A stretch of 43,688 bases of DNA from Eubacteriaceae bacterium (GTDB lineage Bacteria; Bacillota; Clostridia; Eubacteriales; Anaerofustaceae), in the NCBI GenBank assembly GCA_009782875.1, contig WRIE01000023.1, positions 1-43,688 of the forward strand, written 5' to 3'. The notes below the pieces were generated by a model, which made no database searches, had not been told where the DNA came from, and saw only the letters and a list, made by a program, of their open reading frames with translations. The translations under genes and the position numbers were made by a program. Position 1 is the first letter of the stretch. Each line of letters begins with the position of its first letter. Shown here piece after piece: positions 33,768 through 42,524 of the stretch.

Positions 33768-34367
33768 CTACAACTGCCTCCTTGAAGTTATAGCCCCTGC
33801 CACAGTCTCCTCGTCCGTGTACTCCAAGTCAGAGCCAACAGGCATGCCTGTGGCAATCCTGGACATCTTGACATTCAATGGAGCCAGAAGACCAGAGATA
33901 TAGACTGCTGTATTCTCTCCATCTGGAGTCAGGGCTGTCGCGAAAATTACTTCCTTTGCGCCTTGCCTAACCCTGGCAATAAGTTTGTCGATGCGCAAAT
34001 CCCTTGCGCCTATCCCTTGGAGAGGCGAGATGCTGCCGCCAAGGACGTGGTATACCCCTTGGAAGCAATGCGACCGTTCGATCGTGATGATGTCCTTTGC
34101 GTCTTGGACTACACAAACCAAAGTGTGGTCGCGCTTCTCGCTGGCACAAATCGGGCATGGGTCTGAGTGCGACAAGTTTGCGCATATTGAGCAGATTTTT
34201 GCGCTGCCCTTGGCGTCAATTATGGCCTGGGCAAGGTTTTCAGCATTGCTTGCAGGGTGCGTCAACAAATGGTAGGCTATGCGTTGCGCGCTTTTTCTGC
34301 CGATGCCCGGCAATTTGGATATCTCGGTTATTAGGCGTGATATTGTGTCTGTTTGTTTTTGGGCCAT
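33768..34367 (-). CDS. recR: recombination protein RecR
   Basis: RecR loads RecA on gapped DNA with RecO/RecF. A helix-hairpin-helix (SKLPGIGRKSAQRIAYHLLT), a four-cysteine zinc finger (CSICANLSHSDPCPIC), and a Toprim domain (VVQDAKDIITIERSHCFQGV, YHVLGGSISPLQGIG) are in order. The ATG at 34367 gives 199 residues, the usual length; a GTG two codons earlier overlaps the ybaB stop. No strong ribosome site is seen, so translation is probably coupled to ybaB. Last gene of the cysS operon. Confidence 0.96.
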   Translation of the reverse strand: MAQKQTDTISRLITEISKLPGIGRKSAQRIAYHLLTHPASNAENLAQAIIDAKGSAKICSICANLSHSDPCPICASEKRDHTLVCVVQDAKDIITIERSHCFQGVYHVLGGSISPLQGIGARDLRIDKLIARVRQGAKEVIFATALTPDGENTAVYISGLLAPLNVKMSRIATGMPVGSDLEYTDEETVAGAITSRRQL

Positions 34368-34369
34368 AG

Positions 34370-34732
34370 TCACATAAGCCCGGGAATGCCGCCTGTCAAT
34401 ACGCCCATCTTTGCTTGGGCATCATCTTCGGCTGCTTTTAATGCTTCATTGACAGCTGCCACAAGCATGTCGCAAAGCATTTCAACATCATCAGGGTCTA
34501 GGGCGTCAGGGTCAATGGTTATCTGGGTGACTTTTTTGTCTCCGGTGACTGCCGCGCTGACTGCGCCGCCGCCGGCTGATGCTGTGTATTCTAGAGTCGA
34601 TAGCTCTGTTTGAATCCTTTGGGCTTCCTCTTGCATCTTCTGGGCTTGCGCCATCAGATCTTGCATGTTTGGCACGCTTCCTGATTTGCCGCCCCCAGAC
34701 GGGGCGCTTCCTGGCCTTCTATATTTAGCCAT
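34370..34732 (-). CDS. ybaB: YbaB/EbfC nucleoid-associated protein
   Basis: A small DNA-binding protein of 120 residues that forms dimers. After a Gly/Ser-rich start comes the helical MQDLMAQAQKMQEEAQRIQT, then the strand region (VSAAVTGDKKVTQITIDPDA) and EMLCDMLVAAVNEALKAAED. AGGAGG lies 6 bases before the ATG. The order dnaX-ybaB-recR is conserved in many bacteria, and here ybaB and recR overlap or abut. Confidence 0.95.
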   Translation of the reverse strand: MAKYRRPGSAPSGGGKSGSVPNMQDLMAQAQKMQEEAQRIQTELSTLEYTASAGGGAVSAAVTGDKKVTQITIDPDALDPDDVEMLCDMLVAAVNEALKAAEDDAQAKMGVLTGGIPGLM

Positions 34733-34756
34733 GCTAAACCTCCTGGTGTGTTTATA

Positions 34757-36388
34757 TTATATCCCATCAATTTCTTCTAGATTAAACATTTCCGTGGCTG
34801 CAGAAAGATAGTCCTCTTCTGATTCTGCTGCTGCAACTTGCGCTGCCGCCGAGTTTGGCCCTGCCTCCTCTTGGAGGACGTTATAGTTAATGCCATGCTT
34901 TTCTGCCAGATATTCTGCAAGCTTGCCAAAACCATTCTTGTCGACAAACAGCTCCATCAATCCGATTCCGTCTCCTGTCGGGCAAACAAACAAGGTTCCA
35001 TTTTCAATCCTTGTCGCCCGCATCCCTTCAAACACTTCGCGCAGCACCAAATCTTTGGCAGCGCCAAAGTGTTTTGCGGCTTCTGATATTGCCATCTGGG
35101 CTTCGGCCAAACTTGCGCCTGCGCTTGGCGCTGGCCCTTCGACCAGGGCTTTTTCTGGACTGGTTTTGATGGGCTCTGGCGCTGGAATAGCGCTTGGAGC
35201 TATTGTAGTATCAGCGTTGCGCTGGGGCTGGCTGACGGCACCTGTGAACGCCACTTTCTCCAGGGCTTCAAGGCGTGTTGCCACTTTTAAGTTTGGCGCC
35301 GCAGTCGCGGGAAAAGAAAGGGACACAACAATGGCTTCAAGCAAAACCCTTGGGTTCTCAAAGTATCTTGCCTCATTTTTGGATTTCGACAGCTCCCTGA
35401 TAAAAGCAATTATGATTTCTACATTTGAGTATGCGGCAGACTGCCTGTAGCTGTCTAATTCCTCCCTTGAAGCGTTAAGCATGGATGAATAGTCTTTTAC
35501 TGTTGTGAAAATCAACAACCCCCGATAGTAGTCAATTAACATGCCATAAACGTTCGCTATGTCTGTGCCTGCCATAACCAGCTCATTGACAGCGACAAGC
35601 GCCCCTCCGGTGTCATGGGACAAGATGCACTGGGCCAAACGCCAAGCGCTGGTGCTTCCTTGCAAGCCCATGGCTTCCCTTGACATGCCAATAGTCACTA
35701 TCCCGTCGCCCAAAGCCATTGCCTTTTCCAGAAAGCCTATGGCGTCTCTCAAAGCGCCGTCTGACTTTGATGATATCAGGTCTATAGCTGCAGGCTCGAC
35801 TTCCCTTCCCATGTCTTGGGCTATAAAAGCCAGCCTGGATGCGATAGCCTCCAGCGGGATTCGGATGAACCCGTGGTGTTGGCAACGGGAGAGGATCGTG
35901 GCAGGAACCTTGTTGGGCTCTGTTGTGGCAAAGATGAAAATGACATGTTCCGGAGGCTCTTCAAGGAGTTTCAACAGGGCATTAAAAGCCTCGTTTGTGA
36001 GCATGTGGACTTCGTCTACGATGTATATGCGGTATTTGCCATAGACGGGCAAAAAGTTCGCTTTTTCACGCAAATCCCGGGCTTCGTCTATGCCCCTGTT
36101 GCTTGCCGCGTCGATTTCCGACAAATCGATAGGGTTGGCTTCATAGCTCAAGCAGCTGGGGCAAGCGTTGCAGGCTTCTGCGCCAATTGGGTTGTGGCAA
36201 GTTGCCGCTTTTGCGAAAACACGGGCTGTTGATGTCTTCCCGGTCCCTCTTGAGCCGGAAAACAAATATGCGTGGGACAAGTTGCCCGATATGATCTGGT
36301 TCTTGAGTATGGAAATGATCACATCTTGGCCACAAATGTCTTTGAAGCTGTTCGGGCGGTATTCTCTGTACAGCGCTTGGTGGCTCAT
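34757..36388 (-). CDS. dnaX: DNA polymerase III gamma/tau subunit
   Basis: The clamp-loader ATPase that loads the sliding clamp and holds the replisome together. YREYRPNSFKDICGQDVIIS begins the AAA+ domain; Walker A is SGSRGTGKTSTARVFAKAA, the zinc module is CHNPIGAEACNACPSC, Walker B/DExx is YIVDEVHMLTNEAFNALLKL, and sensor 1 is FIFATTEPNKVPATILSRCQ. 543 residues with a Pro/Ala-rich linker near 400 and a tau-type tail (EVFEGMRATRIENGTLFVCP). Its ATG overlaps the mrnC stop by 4 bases; ybaB follows after 24 bases. Confidence 0.97.
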   Translation of the reverse strand: MSHQALYREYRPNSFKDICGQDVIISILKNQIISGNLSHAYLFSGSRGTGKTSTARVFAKAATCHNPIGAEACNACPSCLSYEANPIDLSEIDAASNRGIDEARDLREKANFLPVYGKYRIYIVDEVHMLTNEAFNALLKLLEEPPEHVIFIFATTEPNKVPATILSRCQHHGFIRIPLEAIASRLAFIAQDMGREVEPAAIDLISSKSDGALRDAIGFLEKAMALGDGIVTIGMSREAMGLQGSTSAWRLAQCILSHDTGGALVAVNELVMAGTDIANVYGMLIDYYRGLLIFTTVKDYSSMLNASREELDSYRQSAAYSNVEIIIAFIRELSKSKNEARYFENPRVLLEAIVVSLSFPATAAPNLKVATRLEALEKVAFTGAVSQPQRNADTTIAPSAIPAPEPIKTSPEKALVEGPAPSAGASLAEAQMAISEAAKHFGAAKDLVLREVFEGMRATRIENGTLFVCPTGDGIGLMELFVDKNGFGKLAEYLAEKHGINYNVLQEEAGPNSAAAQVAAAESEEDYLSAATEMFNLEEIDGI

Positions 36389-36807
36389 ATGCTTTGATTG
36401 CGCCTAAGCGAAGGGGGGCGAAGCTCAAAAACGATATCGGCAATCTGCTCGATCCTGTCATTGGCGCCTGCCAGGAACAACATTCCGAAGAGGCATTCGA
36501 CAGCAGTCGCGGCGCGGTATTGCCTTGCGCTAGCATTCCTAGGCTTCTTGGCTTTGGCGTTCTTCCCTCTTTGAATTATCTGGGCTTCTTCTTCTGTCAG
36601 GAAAGGGGCGATAAGATCCAAAACCTCGTCTTGGCTGGCAGCGCTGGTGTAGATTCGCGCAGCCCTGTCCAAAGCGTTAATGGTTTTTATCCTAAAGTCT
36701 TTCATCAACCGGCTTCGAACCTGCAATTCATATACACAGTCCCCCAAGTAAGCAAGCTCGAGCGGGTTGAATTGGTGCAGCGCGCTAAAACTTAAACCCT
36801 GCGCCAC
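36385..36807 (-). CDS. mrnC: Mini-ribonuclease III
   Basis: An RNase III catalytic domain without the double-strand RNA-binding domain; it trims 23S rRNA ends in Bacillus. 140 residues, with FNPLELAYLGDCVYELQVRS carrying the acidic residues (E and D of PLELAYLGD), then IIQRGKNAKAKKPRNASARQ and YRAATAVECLFGMLFLAGAN with the second acidic site. A cysteine replaces the usual alanine after LGD. Overlaps cysS by 16 bases and dnaX by 4. cysS-mrnC adjacency is usual in Bacillota. Confidence 0.94.
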   Translation of the reverse strand: MAQGLSFSALHQFNPLELAYLGDCVYELQVRSRLMKDFRIKTINALDRAARIYTSAASQDEVLDLIAPFLTEEEAQIIQRGKNAKAKKPRNASARQYRAATAVECLFGMLFLAGANDRIEQIADIVFELRPPSLRRNQSI

Positions 36808-38183
36808 TTTACACCTTCCCTTGTGTCCTCCAATGCAATCCCCATCTCCAACAAGGTAGCGCGGATCATGTCGCCTTTGGCGTAATCCTTGTTCTTGCGG
36901 GCAATTTGGCGCTCGTTGATCAGTTCCTCTATTTCGATATCAAGCATCTGCTTTTTCTTTGTGAGCAGCCCCAATATCCCGGCTGTTTTAGTGTATATTT
37001 CCAGAGCTTGCCTGATACTGGCAGAATCGGCGCCTTTTACTGCTTTTGTGTTCAGCGTCTTGGCCATTTCAAACAAAGCTGTTATTGCATTGGCTGTGTT
37101 GAAATCGTCATCCATATGGGACTCAAACACCAACAGCAGCGCCTCCATGTCCTTTGCCAGGCCATCGCCTTGGTTGTCAACAGCGCTTTGGGCCAAGCGC
37201 ATATTGTACTCGGCATTGTCCCTCGCAGCATACAGGCGTTCAATTCCGGCTGCCGCTTGTTTCAAAGTGTCCTCTGAAAAATTAATGGGGCTGCGGTAAT
37301 GGGAGCTCAAAATAAACATGCGCAGTGATTCCGGGTCTACATCCAATATTATGTCCCTGACATTTTTGAAATTGCCAAGGGATTTTGACATTTTCTCGTT
37401 GTCAATATTGACAAGGTTGTTGTGCATCCAATAGTTTGCAAAAGAAGCGCCGCTTAGGGATTCTGATTGGGCTACCTCATTTTCATGGTGCGGGAATATG
37501 AGGTCCAACCCTCCGCCGTGGATATCTATCGAGGATCCCAGATGTTTGGCGCTCATCACAGAGCACTCAATATGCCAGCCTGGCCTGCCTTGTGAAAATG
37601 GGGACTCCCAATAGGGCTCCCCATCCTTTTTCTTTTTCCAGAGGGCAAAGTCGAGAGGGTCCCTCTTGGACTCCATGGCTTCATTCTTAGCACCGGCAAC
37701 CAATTCGTCAATTGATTGGTTGGAAAGCTTCCCATAGCTTGGAAAGCTTGATACAGCAAAGTATACGTCCCCTTCTGATTCATAGGCATGCCCGGAGTTT
37801 ATTAAAGACTGGATTGCTTGGATGATTTCATCAATATGGTCGGACACTTTCGGATGGACATCTGCGTCTCTGATACCCAGGGCATGGGCATCTGTAAAAT
37901 ACTCGGCAATGTAGCGCTCAGAAATTTCTTCCGGCTCGACTCCCTCCACATTTGCCGTGTTTATAATCCTGTCGTCAATGTCGGTGAAATTTTGCACGTA
38001 AGTTACATCATATCCTTTGTATTCCAGGTAGCTCCTCACAACATCATAGAAAAGGAAAGGCCTGGCATTCCCGATATGGAAATAGTTGTATACTGTTGGA
38101 CCACATACATACATTGAAACGGCATTGGCATTAATTGGTTTAAATTCTTCTTTTTTTCTTGTGAGTGTATTATATATTCTCAT
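36792..38183 (-). CDS. cysS: cysteine--tRNA ligase
   Basis: Charges tRNA-Cys. SMYVCGPTVYNYFHIGNARP includes the zinc-ligand Cys and the HIGH-type motif (HIGN). Zinc-site residues recur in GWHIECSVMSAKHLG and HGGGLDLIFPHHENEVAQSE. KMSKSLGNF is the KMSKS loop. 463 residues is standard. No ribosome site precedes the ATG within normal distance (AAGGAG is about 30 bases away), while TATATT lies close, so a very short leader is possible. Heads the cysS-mrnC-dnaX-ybaB-recR operon. No T-box signature was found upstream. Confidence 0.96.
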   Translation of the reverse strand: MRIYNTLTRKKEEFKPINANAVSMYVCGPTVYNYFHIGNARPFLFYDVVRSYLEYKGYDVTYVQNFTDIDDRIINTANVEGVEPEEISERYIAEYFTDAHALGIRDADVHPKVSDHIDEIIQAIQSLINSGHAYESEGDVYFAVSSFPSYGKLSNQSIDELVAGAKNEAMESKRDPLDFALWKKKKDGEPYWESPFSQGRPGWHIECSVMSAKHLGSSIDIHGGGLDLIFPHHENEVAQSESLSGASFANYWMHNNLVNIDNEKMSKSLGNFKNVRDIILDVDPESLRMFILSSHYRSPINFSEDTLKQAAAGIERLYAARDNAEYNMRLAQSAVDNQGDGLAKDMEALLLVFESHMDDDFNTANAITALFEMAKTLNTKAVKGADSASIRQALEIYTKTAGILGLLTKKKQMLDIEIEELINERQIARKNKDYAKGDMIRATLLEMGIALEDTREGVKWRRV

Positions 38184-38299
38184 GGTTTAAATAGAAATAT
38201 AAGAAATTCCAGCTCCTTGCTTTGAGGATTTCGGTTAATAAAAAAATAATACAGTTAAGGGAAAACATGTAAGTTAAACACTTAAGTTTCCCTATAGGC

Positions 38300-38419
38300 A
38301 AGTCAAACCTGCGGTGTTACTGCACACCTCTACAAAGCCACGAGTAACCACTCGATTCTTTGCTTCTTGTTTTGATTGGACTGCATGCCGCCTTGTGATG
38401 GCGCGGGTCTCGACTAGCC
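38300..38419 (-). other. structured tail of IS607-type element, possible tnpB/omega-RNA stub
   Basis: Just downstream of the recombinase on its strand lie three hairpins: CGCC/GGCG (about 38387-38404), CGAGT-AACC-type stem CGAGT/ACTCG (38341-38354) and GGTGT/ACACC (38313-38328). One frame stays open through them (RLVETRAITRRHAVQSKQEA, then KNRVVTRGFVEVCSNT) and looks like a TnpB-type C-terminal end. In IS607 and IS605 elements tnpB follows tnpA and its 3' end doubles as the guide (omega) RNA scaffold. I infer that most of tnpB has been deleted here and only the 3' end remains. Confidence 0.35.
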
Positions 38420-39109
38420 TTATCGATCCCATAGCTGTACCTGCACTTTTAGTGCTGAGATGCCGTCTTCGACCTGCTTCAGTACTTCGCGGCGCATGCC
38501 GTATAGCTTGCTTGAGAAAGAATGGATGACACTCACCAAGTCCTCAGCCAGTTCCTCTTGGACAGATTTCCCGGCAACCTCTTTCGAAACCACAACCAGC
38601 TCGACACCATGATAATCTGCAATTGATTGGATGTAGTTGAACCCGAAACGGGTAAGGCTGCCCTTGTGATTGATGCAGACCCGGTTTACTTTTCCATCCA
38701 GGATCATGCGGATAAGCTTGAGTAGCTGCTTCCGGTTGTCATCGAGACCAGAGCCGACTTCAGACAATACGATGAGATTGCGAGGATTCTTGTCTGCCAT
38801 GTAAGCTTTAAGAGCATCCTCCTGTCGCCCAAGATCTCCGCGCTCTTTATGCTTATGGGTGGACACTCGAGCATAAATAACATCTTGCTTGTTTTCGCCA
38901 ATATCATCAACAAGCAAGCCTTTTGATTCCAAGTAGCTTGACAGCCCGTTATTAGATATGACTCGGCGACCAGTAACAGTCCGCTCGAACTGAATTTCGC
39001 CGCTGCGGTCATAACCAATGACCGTTCTTGGGTTGACTCCAAGCATCTTGGCAACATCGCCTGGCTTGTAAAAGTCTTTGGTCAAGGAGCTTCTTGAAAC
39101 ATTTGGCAC
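38420..39109 (-). CDS. IS607-family serine recombinase (TnpA)
   Basis: Mobilises an IS607-type element through a serine recombinase mechanism. The N-terminal MerR-like HTH (FYKPGDVAKMLGVNPRTVIG, YDRSGEIQFERTVTGRRVIS) is followed by the catalytic domain with the active-site serine in VIYARVSTHKHKERGDLGRQ and EVGSGLDDNRKQLLKLIRMI, ending SFSSKLYGMRREVLKQV. The usual DRLTRFGF reads KGSLTRFGF, so the Asp-Arg pair is altered. GTG at 39109 is the start: AGGAGG lies 7 bases before it, giving 229 residues. No tnpB ORF follows, so transposition competence is doubtful. Confidence 0.83.
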   Translation of the reverse strand: MPNVSRSSLTKDFYKPGDVAKMLGVNPRTVIGYDRSGEIQFERTVTGRRVISNNGLSSYLESKGLLVDDIGENKQDVIYARVSTHKHKERGDLGRQEDALKAYMADKNPRNLIVLSEVGSGLDDNRKQLLKLIRMILDGKVNRVCINHKGSLTRFGFNYIQSIADYHGVELVVVSKEVAGKSVQEELAEDLVSVIHSFSSKLYGMRREVLKQVEDGISALKVQVQLWDR

Positions 39110-39261
39110 ATGCAGCCCTCCTTCCTTGTTGAGACCATATGAAAAGCTTACTTGAAGCACAAAGATTTGTCAAGTATTAAAATGTGTTAAATATGAATTT
39201 AGTAACCTAATCACCTGTTTATAAAACGATACATCACACTAAACAACTTGGGTGGAAAAGG

Positions 39262-39295
39262 TGAAAAGCCATAAAATTTGATTTTTAAGGCTTTT
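39262..39295 (-). terminator. terminator of the kinase-like gene
   Basis: AAAAGCC pairs with GGCTTTT with an inner A/T-rich pairing (minus strand), followed by TTTTCACCTTTTCC. The hairpin overlaps the stop codon of the phosphotransferase gene. Confidence 0.55.
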
Positions 39296-40277
39296 GGCTT
39301 TTGATAAAGCCTTTTGCCAGCTCTACTGTGCCTTCCAAAAAACCATTTGCCAGTTCTTCTACCGGCCCGGAGTCGCTATGGCTTGTCAGCCATGCGAGCA
39401 ATTGGAGCCTGCGCAGCATTATAAAAGTTTCAACCATATCCTCATCCTCTGCTTTAAGCTCGTGCTCTGTCCTGTAGCCTTTTTTAAAGGCTTCAATATA
39501 CTGCGGCGCTTCAGGCAAATGCTCGATAAAGCTGATCGATGCGGCAAAATCATACATATACCAGCTGTAGCCACTGTCATCAAAGTCAATTACTTTGATT
39601 ATGCCTCTCTCCACAATCAGGTTGGCAAACCTCAAGTCGGCATGGATCAGGCCATAGTTTTCTTTAGTCTTGCCATATTTTTCTAGGCGACTTTTAATTA
39701 TCGACACTGCGATGGCCAACAGCTCCTCTTGGCTTGAGGTTATCCCATTGGCGTCTTGCCACTTGCCCCATATAGGGCTCCCGCCAATAGTCGTGTCAAA
39801 ATCCCAAGTAAACCTGGCAAGGGGTTTGCGGATATTCCGGTTTTTGCTTTGTTTATGCAACTGGGCCGCCACTATGCCTAAAAGCTCAAATTCCCTGATA
39901 GTTTCTTGCACACTCTCTGACCCAGGAGGGGAACCTGGCAGGAACTCAAAAAGCAATGCTTTGAAGATGCCGTCTTGTGTGTCTACATGCTGGATGCGTT
40001 CGTTGTTGGTTCCATAAAAGGGCTCTGCGGCGACTAGATTTGTCTCTGAGCGCACTTCATCTATCCATATGAGCTCTGACTCCAGCTCCTCCAAGGTGTG
40101 GTACCCTGGGCGGCACAGCCTCAAAACGTAGTCGCTTTCGCCTGTGTTGCGAAGAACCAAGTATGTGATGTTTTCAGATAATTGTATGAGCTCAGGCATA
40201 TGGGTTCCGCCGATCCCAAAAAGTTCTAGGGCTTTTAAGGCCAACTGGTCGAAAAATTCTTTGCTTCTTGATAGCAT
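39285..40277 (-). CDS. APH-family phosphotransferase (SrkA/homoserine kinase II-like)
   Basis: A small-molecule or protein kinase of the aminoglycoside phosphotransferase fold. N-terminal lobe: LSENITYLVLRNTGESDYVL; catalytic loop GLIHADLRFANLIVERGIIK with the Asp and Asn; metal site KVIDFDDSGYSWYMYDFAAS. The length (330 residues) and the IHADLRFAN...IDFDDSGYSWY layout match stress-response kinase A and related proteins; the substrate is unknown. The ATG at 40277 is chosen because AAAGGA lies 9 bases before it; a TTG six codons earlier would place that site inside the gene. It stands alone. Confidence 0.85.
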   Translation of the reverse strand: MLSRSKEFFDQLALKALELFGIGGTHMPELIQLSENITYLVLRNTGESDYVLRLCRPGYHTLEELESELIWIDEVRSETNLVAAEPFYGTNNERIQHVDTQDGIFKALLFEFLPGSPPGSESVQETIREFELLGIVAAQLHKQSKNRNIRKPLARFTWDFDTTIGGSPIWGKWQDANGITSSQEELLAIAVSIIKSRLEKYGKTKENYGLIHADLRFANLIVERGIIKVIDFDDSGYSWYMYDFAASISFIEHLPEAPQYIEAFKKGYRTEHELKAEDEDMVETFIMLRRLQLLAWLTSHSDSGPVEELANGFLEGTVELAKGFIKSQKP

Positions 40278-40449
40278 GGAGTGCATTCCTTTCAACTTGT
40301 CATGGAATTTATAGGTTTTTGCATGGATGGCAACATTGCCCTAACCTAGCCAGGCTTCTGTGAGCCCTTGTTCTAGCAGCGGCTGTGCCGATTGGGGGGC
40401 AAGGCATCTCTAATTATAGCCACAAGTCAAAAAAACACAAACAAAATGC

Positions 40450-40480
40450 TAAAAACGCCCACTGTTACAGGGCGCTTTTG
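40450..40480 (-). terminator. terminator of ispF
   Basis: On the minus strand CGCCCTG pairs with CAGTGGGCG (one bulged base) around a short loop, followed by five T. It lies about 30 bases after the ispF stop. Confidence 0.7.
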
Positions 40481-40508
40481 TCTTGCACCATATTAAATTC
40501 CAATGCAA

Positions 40509-41030
40509 TTATGAACCCCAAAGCCCCAGTTTCGGAGTGATTGAAATAATCGGAGGCTGGGTTAGTATGCAAACTGCATATGCTTTTATACCTTCTTGGT
40601 TGCCGGTAAATCCGAGGCCTTCCTCGGTCTTTGCCTTGACATTGATTTTTGAGGGCTCTGTCTCAAGAGTTTCTGCCAGTACTCCCCGCATTTGACCAAA
40701 ATAGCCTGACAGTTTAGGTTTTTCTGCGACAATGGTGATGTCTGCGTTTGAAATTGTATATCCTTCCCTTTTAACCATCGCATATGCTTCGCTTAAAAGC
40801 GATATGCTGCTCACGCCTGCAAATGTTGGCTCAGTATCTGGAAAATGAATCCCGATATCGCCAAGCCCAGCAGCGCCTAAAAGCGCGTCGATTAAGGCAT
40901 GGACAGAAACATCCGCATCTGAGTGTCCAACCAGGCCGAATCCGTAATCAATTTCAACCCCACACAATACCAGCCGCACCCCCTTTCGCAGAACATGAAC
41001 ATCATAGCCAAATCCGACCCTCATCTTCAT
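40509..41030 (-). CDS. ispF: 2-C-methyl-D-erythritol 2,4-cyclodiphosphate synthase
   Basis: Fifth step of the MEP pathway to isoprenoids: forms the cyclic diphosphate and releases CMP. RVGFGYDVHVLRKGVRLVLC holds the metal ligands DxH, GLVGHSDADVSVHALIDALL the GHSDAD motif, and GDIGIHFPD the second site; the end KAKTEEGLGFTGNQEGIKAY is standard. 173 residues, slightly long by a C-terminal extension (TQPPIISITPKLGLWGS). No clear ribosome site precedes the ATG. ispD is not adjacent. Confidence 0.95.
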   Translation of the reverse strand: MKMRVGFGYDVHVLRKGVRLVLCGVEIDYGFGLVGHSDADVSVHALIDALLGAAGLGDIGIHFPDTEPTFAGVSSISLLSEAYAMVKREGYTISNADITIVAEKPKLSGYFGQMRGVLAETLETEPSKINVKAKTEEGLGFTGNQEGIKAYAVCILTQPPIISITPKLGLWGS

Positions 41031-41700
41031 CAGCCGCAGGAGGCCCCTAGCTTTAGCTATGGGGGAATGCGGCTTGCCTCCTTATTAAAATTAAGTGCGG
41101 GCTTGCGATGTTGCAAGTCCCACAAAAGATCTCAAGCTCTATGGAAAAATGTAATATGTAATCTGTGTTCATTTTATCATTTTATTGTTTCATTCGCCAC
41201 AATATTTTAAATTTCGAATACGATTGATTTGCTTTTCCCATAAAACATTTATGGTTGATAAAAGCCAAATCCAGCTAGTTGCCAACCGCATTGTAGTATG
41301 CGATAAACCTTATGTCAAATGCCCAGATATAATTGAAGCAAACATTTTTTTTGCATCAACTACCCAAACAGAAACACAGAGAATGGATATACGCTCATAC
41401 TATGCAACTTGGCGACGCTTCATTGCTCCTTAGTTGCCCAGCAGAGTTGGCCAATCTTCAATTGGTATCTTTGTTTGGCGCTTTCATCTAAACATATATC
41501 TTATAGAAGCCTGCCAAAACGGCTTTGATTATGTGAATTTGCTGTCGAAAAATACAGTTTCGAATGCGCTTATTGCCCTTATTGATGCATATGGGGATTT
41601 TGGTGCACATAAATCTTTCCAAATGCAATACCGGATCTGAAAGCGACATGTTTCTTGTTTTTCTTTTGATAACATTCGATATGAAAATATTTTAAATGCG
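41031..41700. other. no gene seen upstream of minD
   Basis: About 670 bases between the divergent ispF and minD genes. Short plus-strand frames (for example 41250-41433) lack ribosome sites and family features. A partial inverted repeat (CCCCTAGC...GCTATGGGG, about 41044-41064) lies at the ispF start. There is no minC, though it often precedes minD in Bacillota. Confidence 0.45.
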
Positions 41701-41711
41701 GAGTTGCATTT

Positions 41712-42509
41712 GTGAGCAAAGCGATTGTGGTGACTAGCGGAAAAGGCGGGGTCGGCAAGACAACTTGCACTGCAAACCTGGGGGTAGCGTTGGCCCTCCA
41801 AGGGCACAGTGTTGTAGTGGTCGATGCCGACATTGGTTTAAGAAACCTCGATGTGGTTTTGGGCATGGAAGATAGGATTACATATACGATTGTAGATATT
41901 TTTGACGGCAAGTGCAGGATAAAACAAGCTCTGATACGGGACAAGCGTTTCCCGAAGCTTTGTTTGATTGCCGCTGCTCAAAATACAGACAAGTCTGTAA
42001 TCAAAGCTGCCCAAATGGTTAAACTGGTTGAAGAATTGAAAGTCTCTTTTGAATTTGTGCTGATTGACTGCCCTGCAGGCATTGAGAGCGGGTTCCATAA
42101 CGCGGTGGCAGGCGCGGACGAGGCGATTATCGTCACAACGCCTGAGGTATCGGCTGTCAGGGATGCGGATAGGATTATAAGCATTTTAAGAGAGATGGGC
42201 CATGCGGAGCCTAAGCTTGTATTAAACAAGATTCGACCGGAAATGGTAAGGCGCGGAGAAATGATGGATATGAAGGATGTGCTTGAAATACTTGATATCC
42301 AGCTGATCGGAATAATTCCTGAGCAAGGCGACATTGTAATTGCCTCAAATAGAGGAGAGCCTGTGAGCGCTATCGAATCGTCTTTGACAGGACAAGCCTA
42401 CAATAACATTGCACAGCGCGTTCTTGGCAAGGAAGTGCCGTTTTTGGACTTGGCAAAAAGGGACGGCTTGTTTGCCAGATTAGCAGGCCTGCTAAAATCA
42501 GGAATATAA
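41712..42509 (+). CDS. minD: septum-site determining ATPase MinD
   Basis: Membrane-bound ATPase that places the division site. The deviant Walker A GKGGVGKTT is at residues 10-18, DADIGLRNLDVVLGMEDRIT follows, Walker B-like FEFVLIDCPAGIESG is central, and the C-terminal amphipathic helix (LFARLAGLLKSGI) is the membrane anchor. 265 residues is standard. The start is GTG, with GGAG about 9 bases before it. minE follows after 15 bases. Confidence 0.96.
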   Translation: MSKAIVVTSGKGGVGKTTCTANLGVALALQGHSVVVVDADIGLRNLDVVLGMEDRITYTIVDIFDGKCRIKQALIRDKRFPKLCLIAAAQNTDKSVIKAAQMVKLVEELKVSFEFVLIDCPAGIESGFHNAVAGADEAIIVTTPEVSAVRDADRIISILREMGHAEPKLVLNKIRPEMVRRGEMMDMKDVLEILDIQLIGIIPEQGDIVIASNRGEPVSAIESSLTGQAYNNIAQRVLGKEVPFLDLAKRDGLFARLAGLLKSGI

Positions 42510-42524
42510 TTAGGAGCAAAACGT

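Noticed and set aside
35613..36044. Long frames on both strands inside dnaX
   Set aside because: Shadows of a complete, motif-bearing dnaX gene.
38184..38420. T-box leader of cysS
   Set aside because: The sequence GGTGTGCAGTAACACCGC superficially recalls a T-box, but the GGGTGGNACCGCG core is absent, and the stem belongs to the tail of the IS607-type element.
41250..41640. Small plus-strand frames upstream of minD
   Set aside because: No ribosome site, AT-driven composition, no family features.
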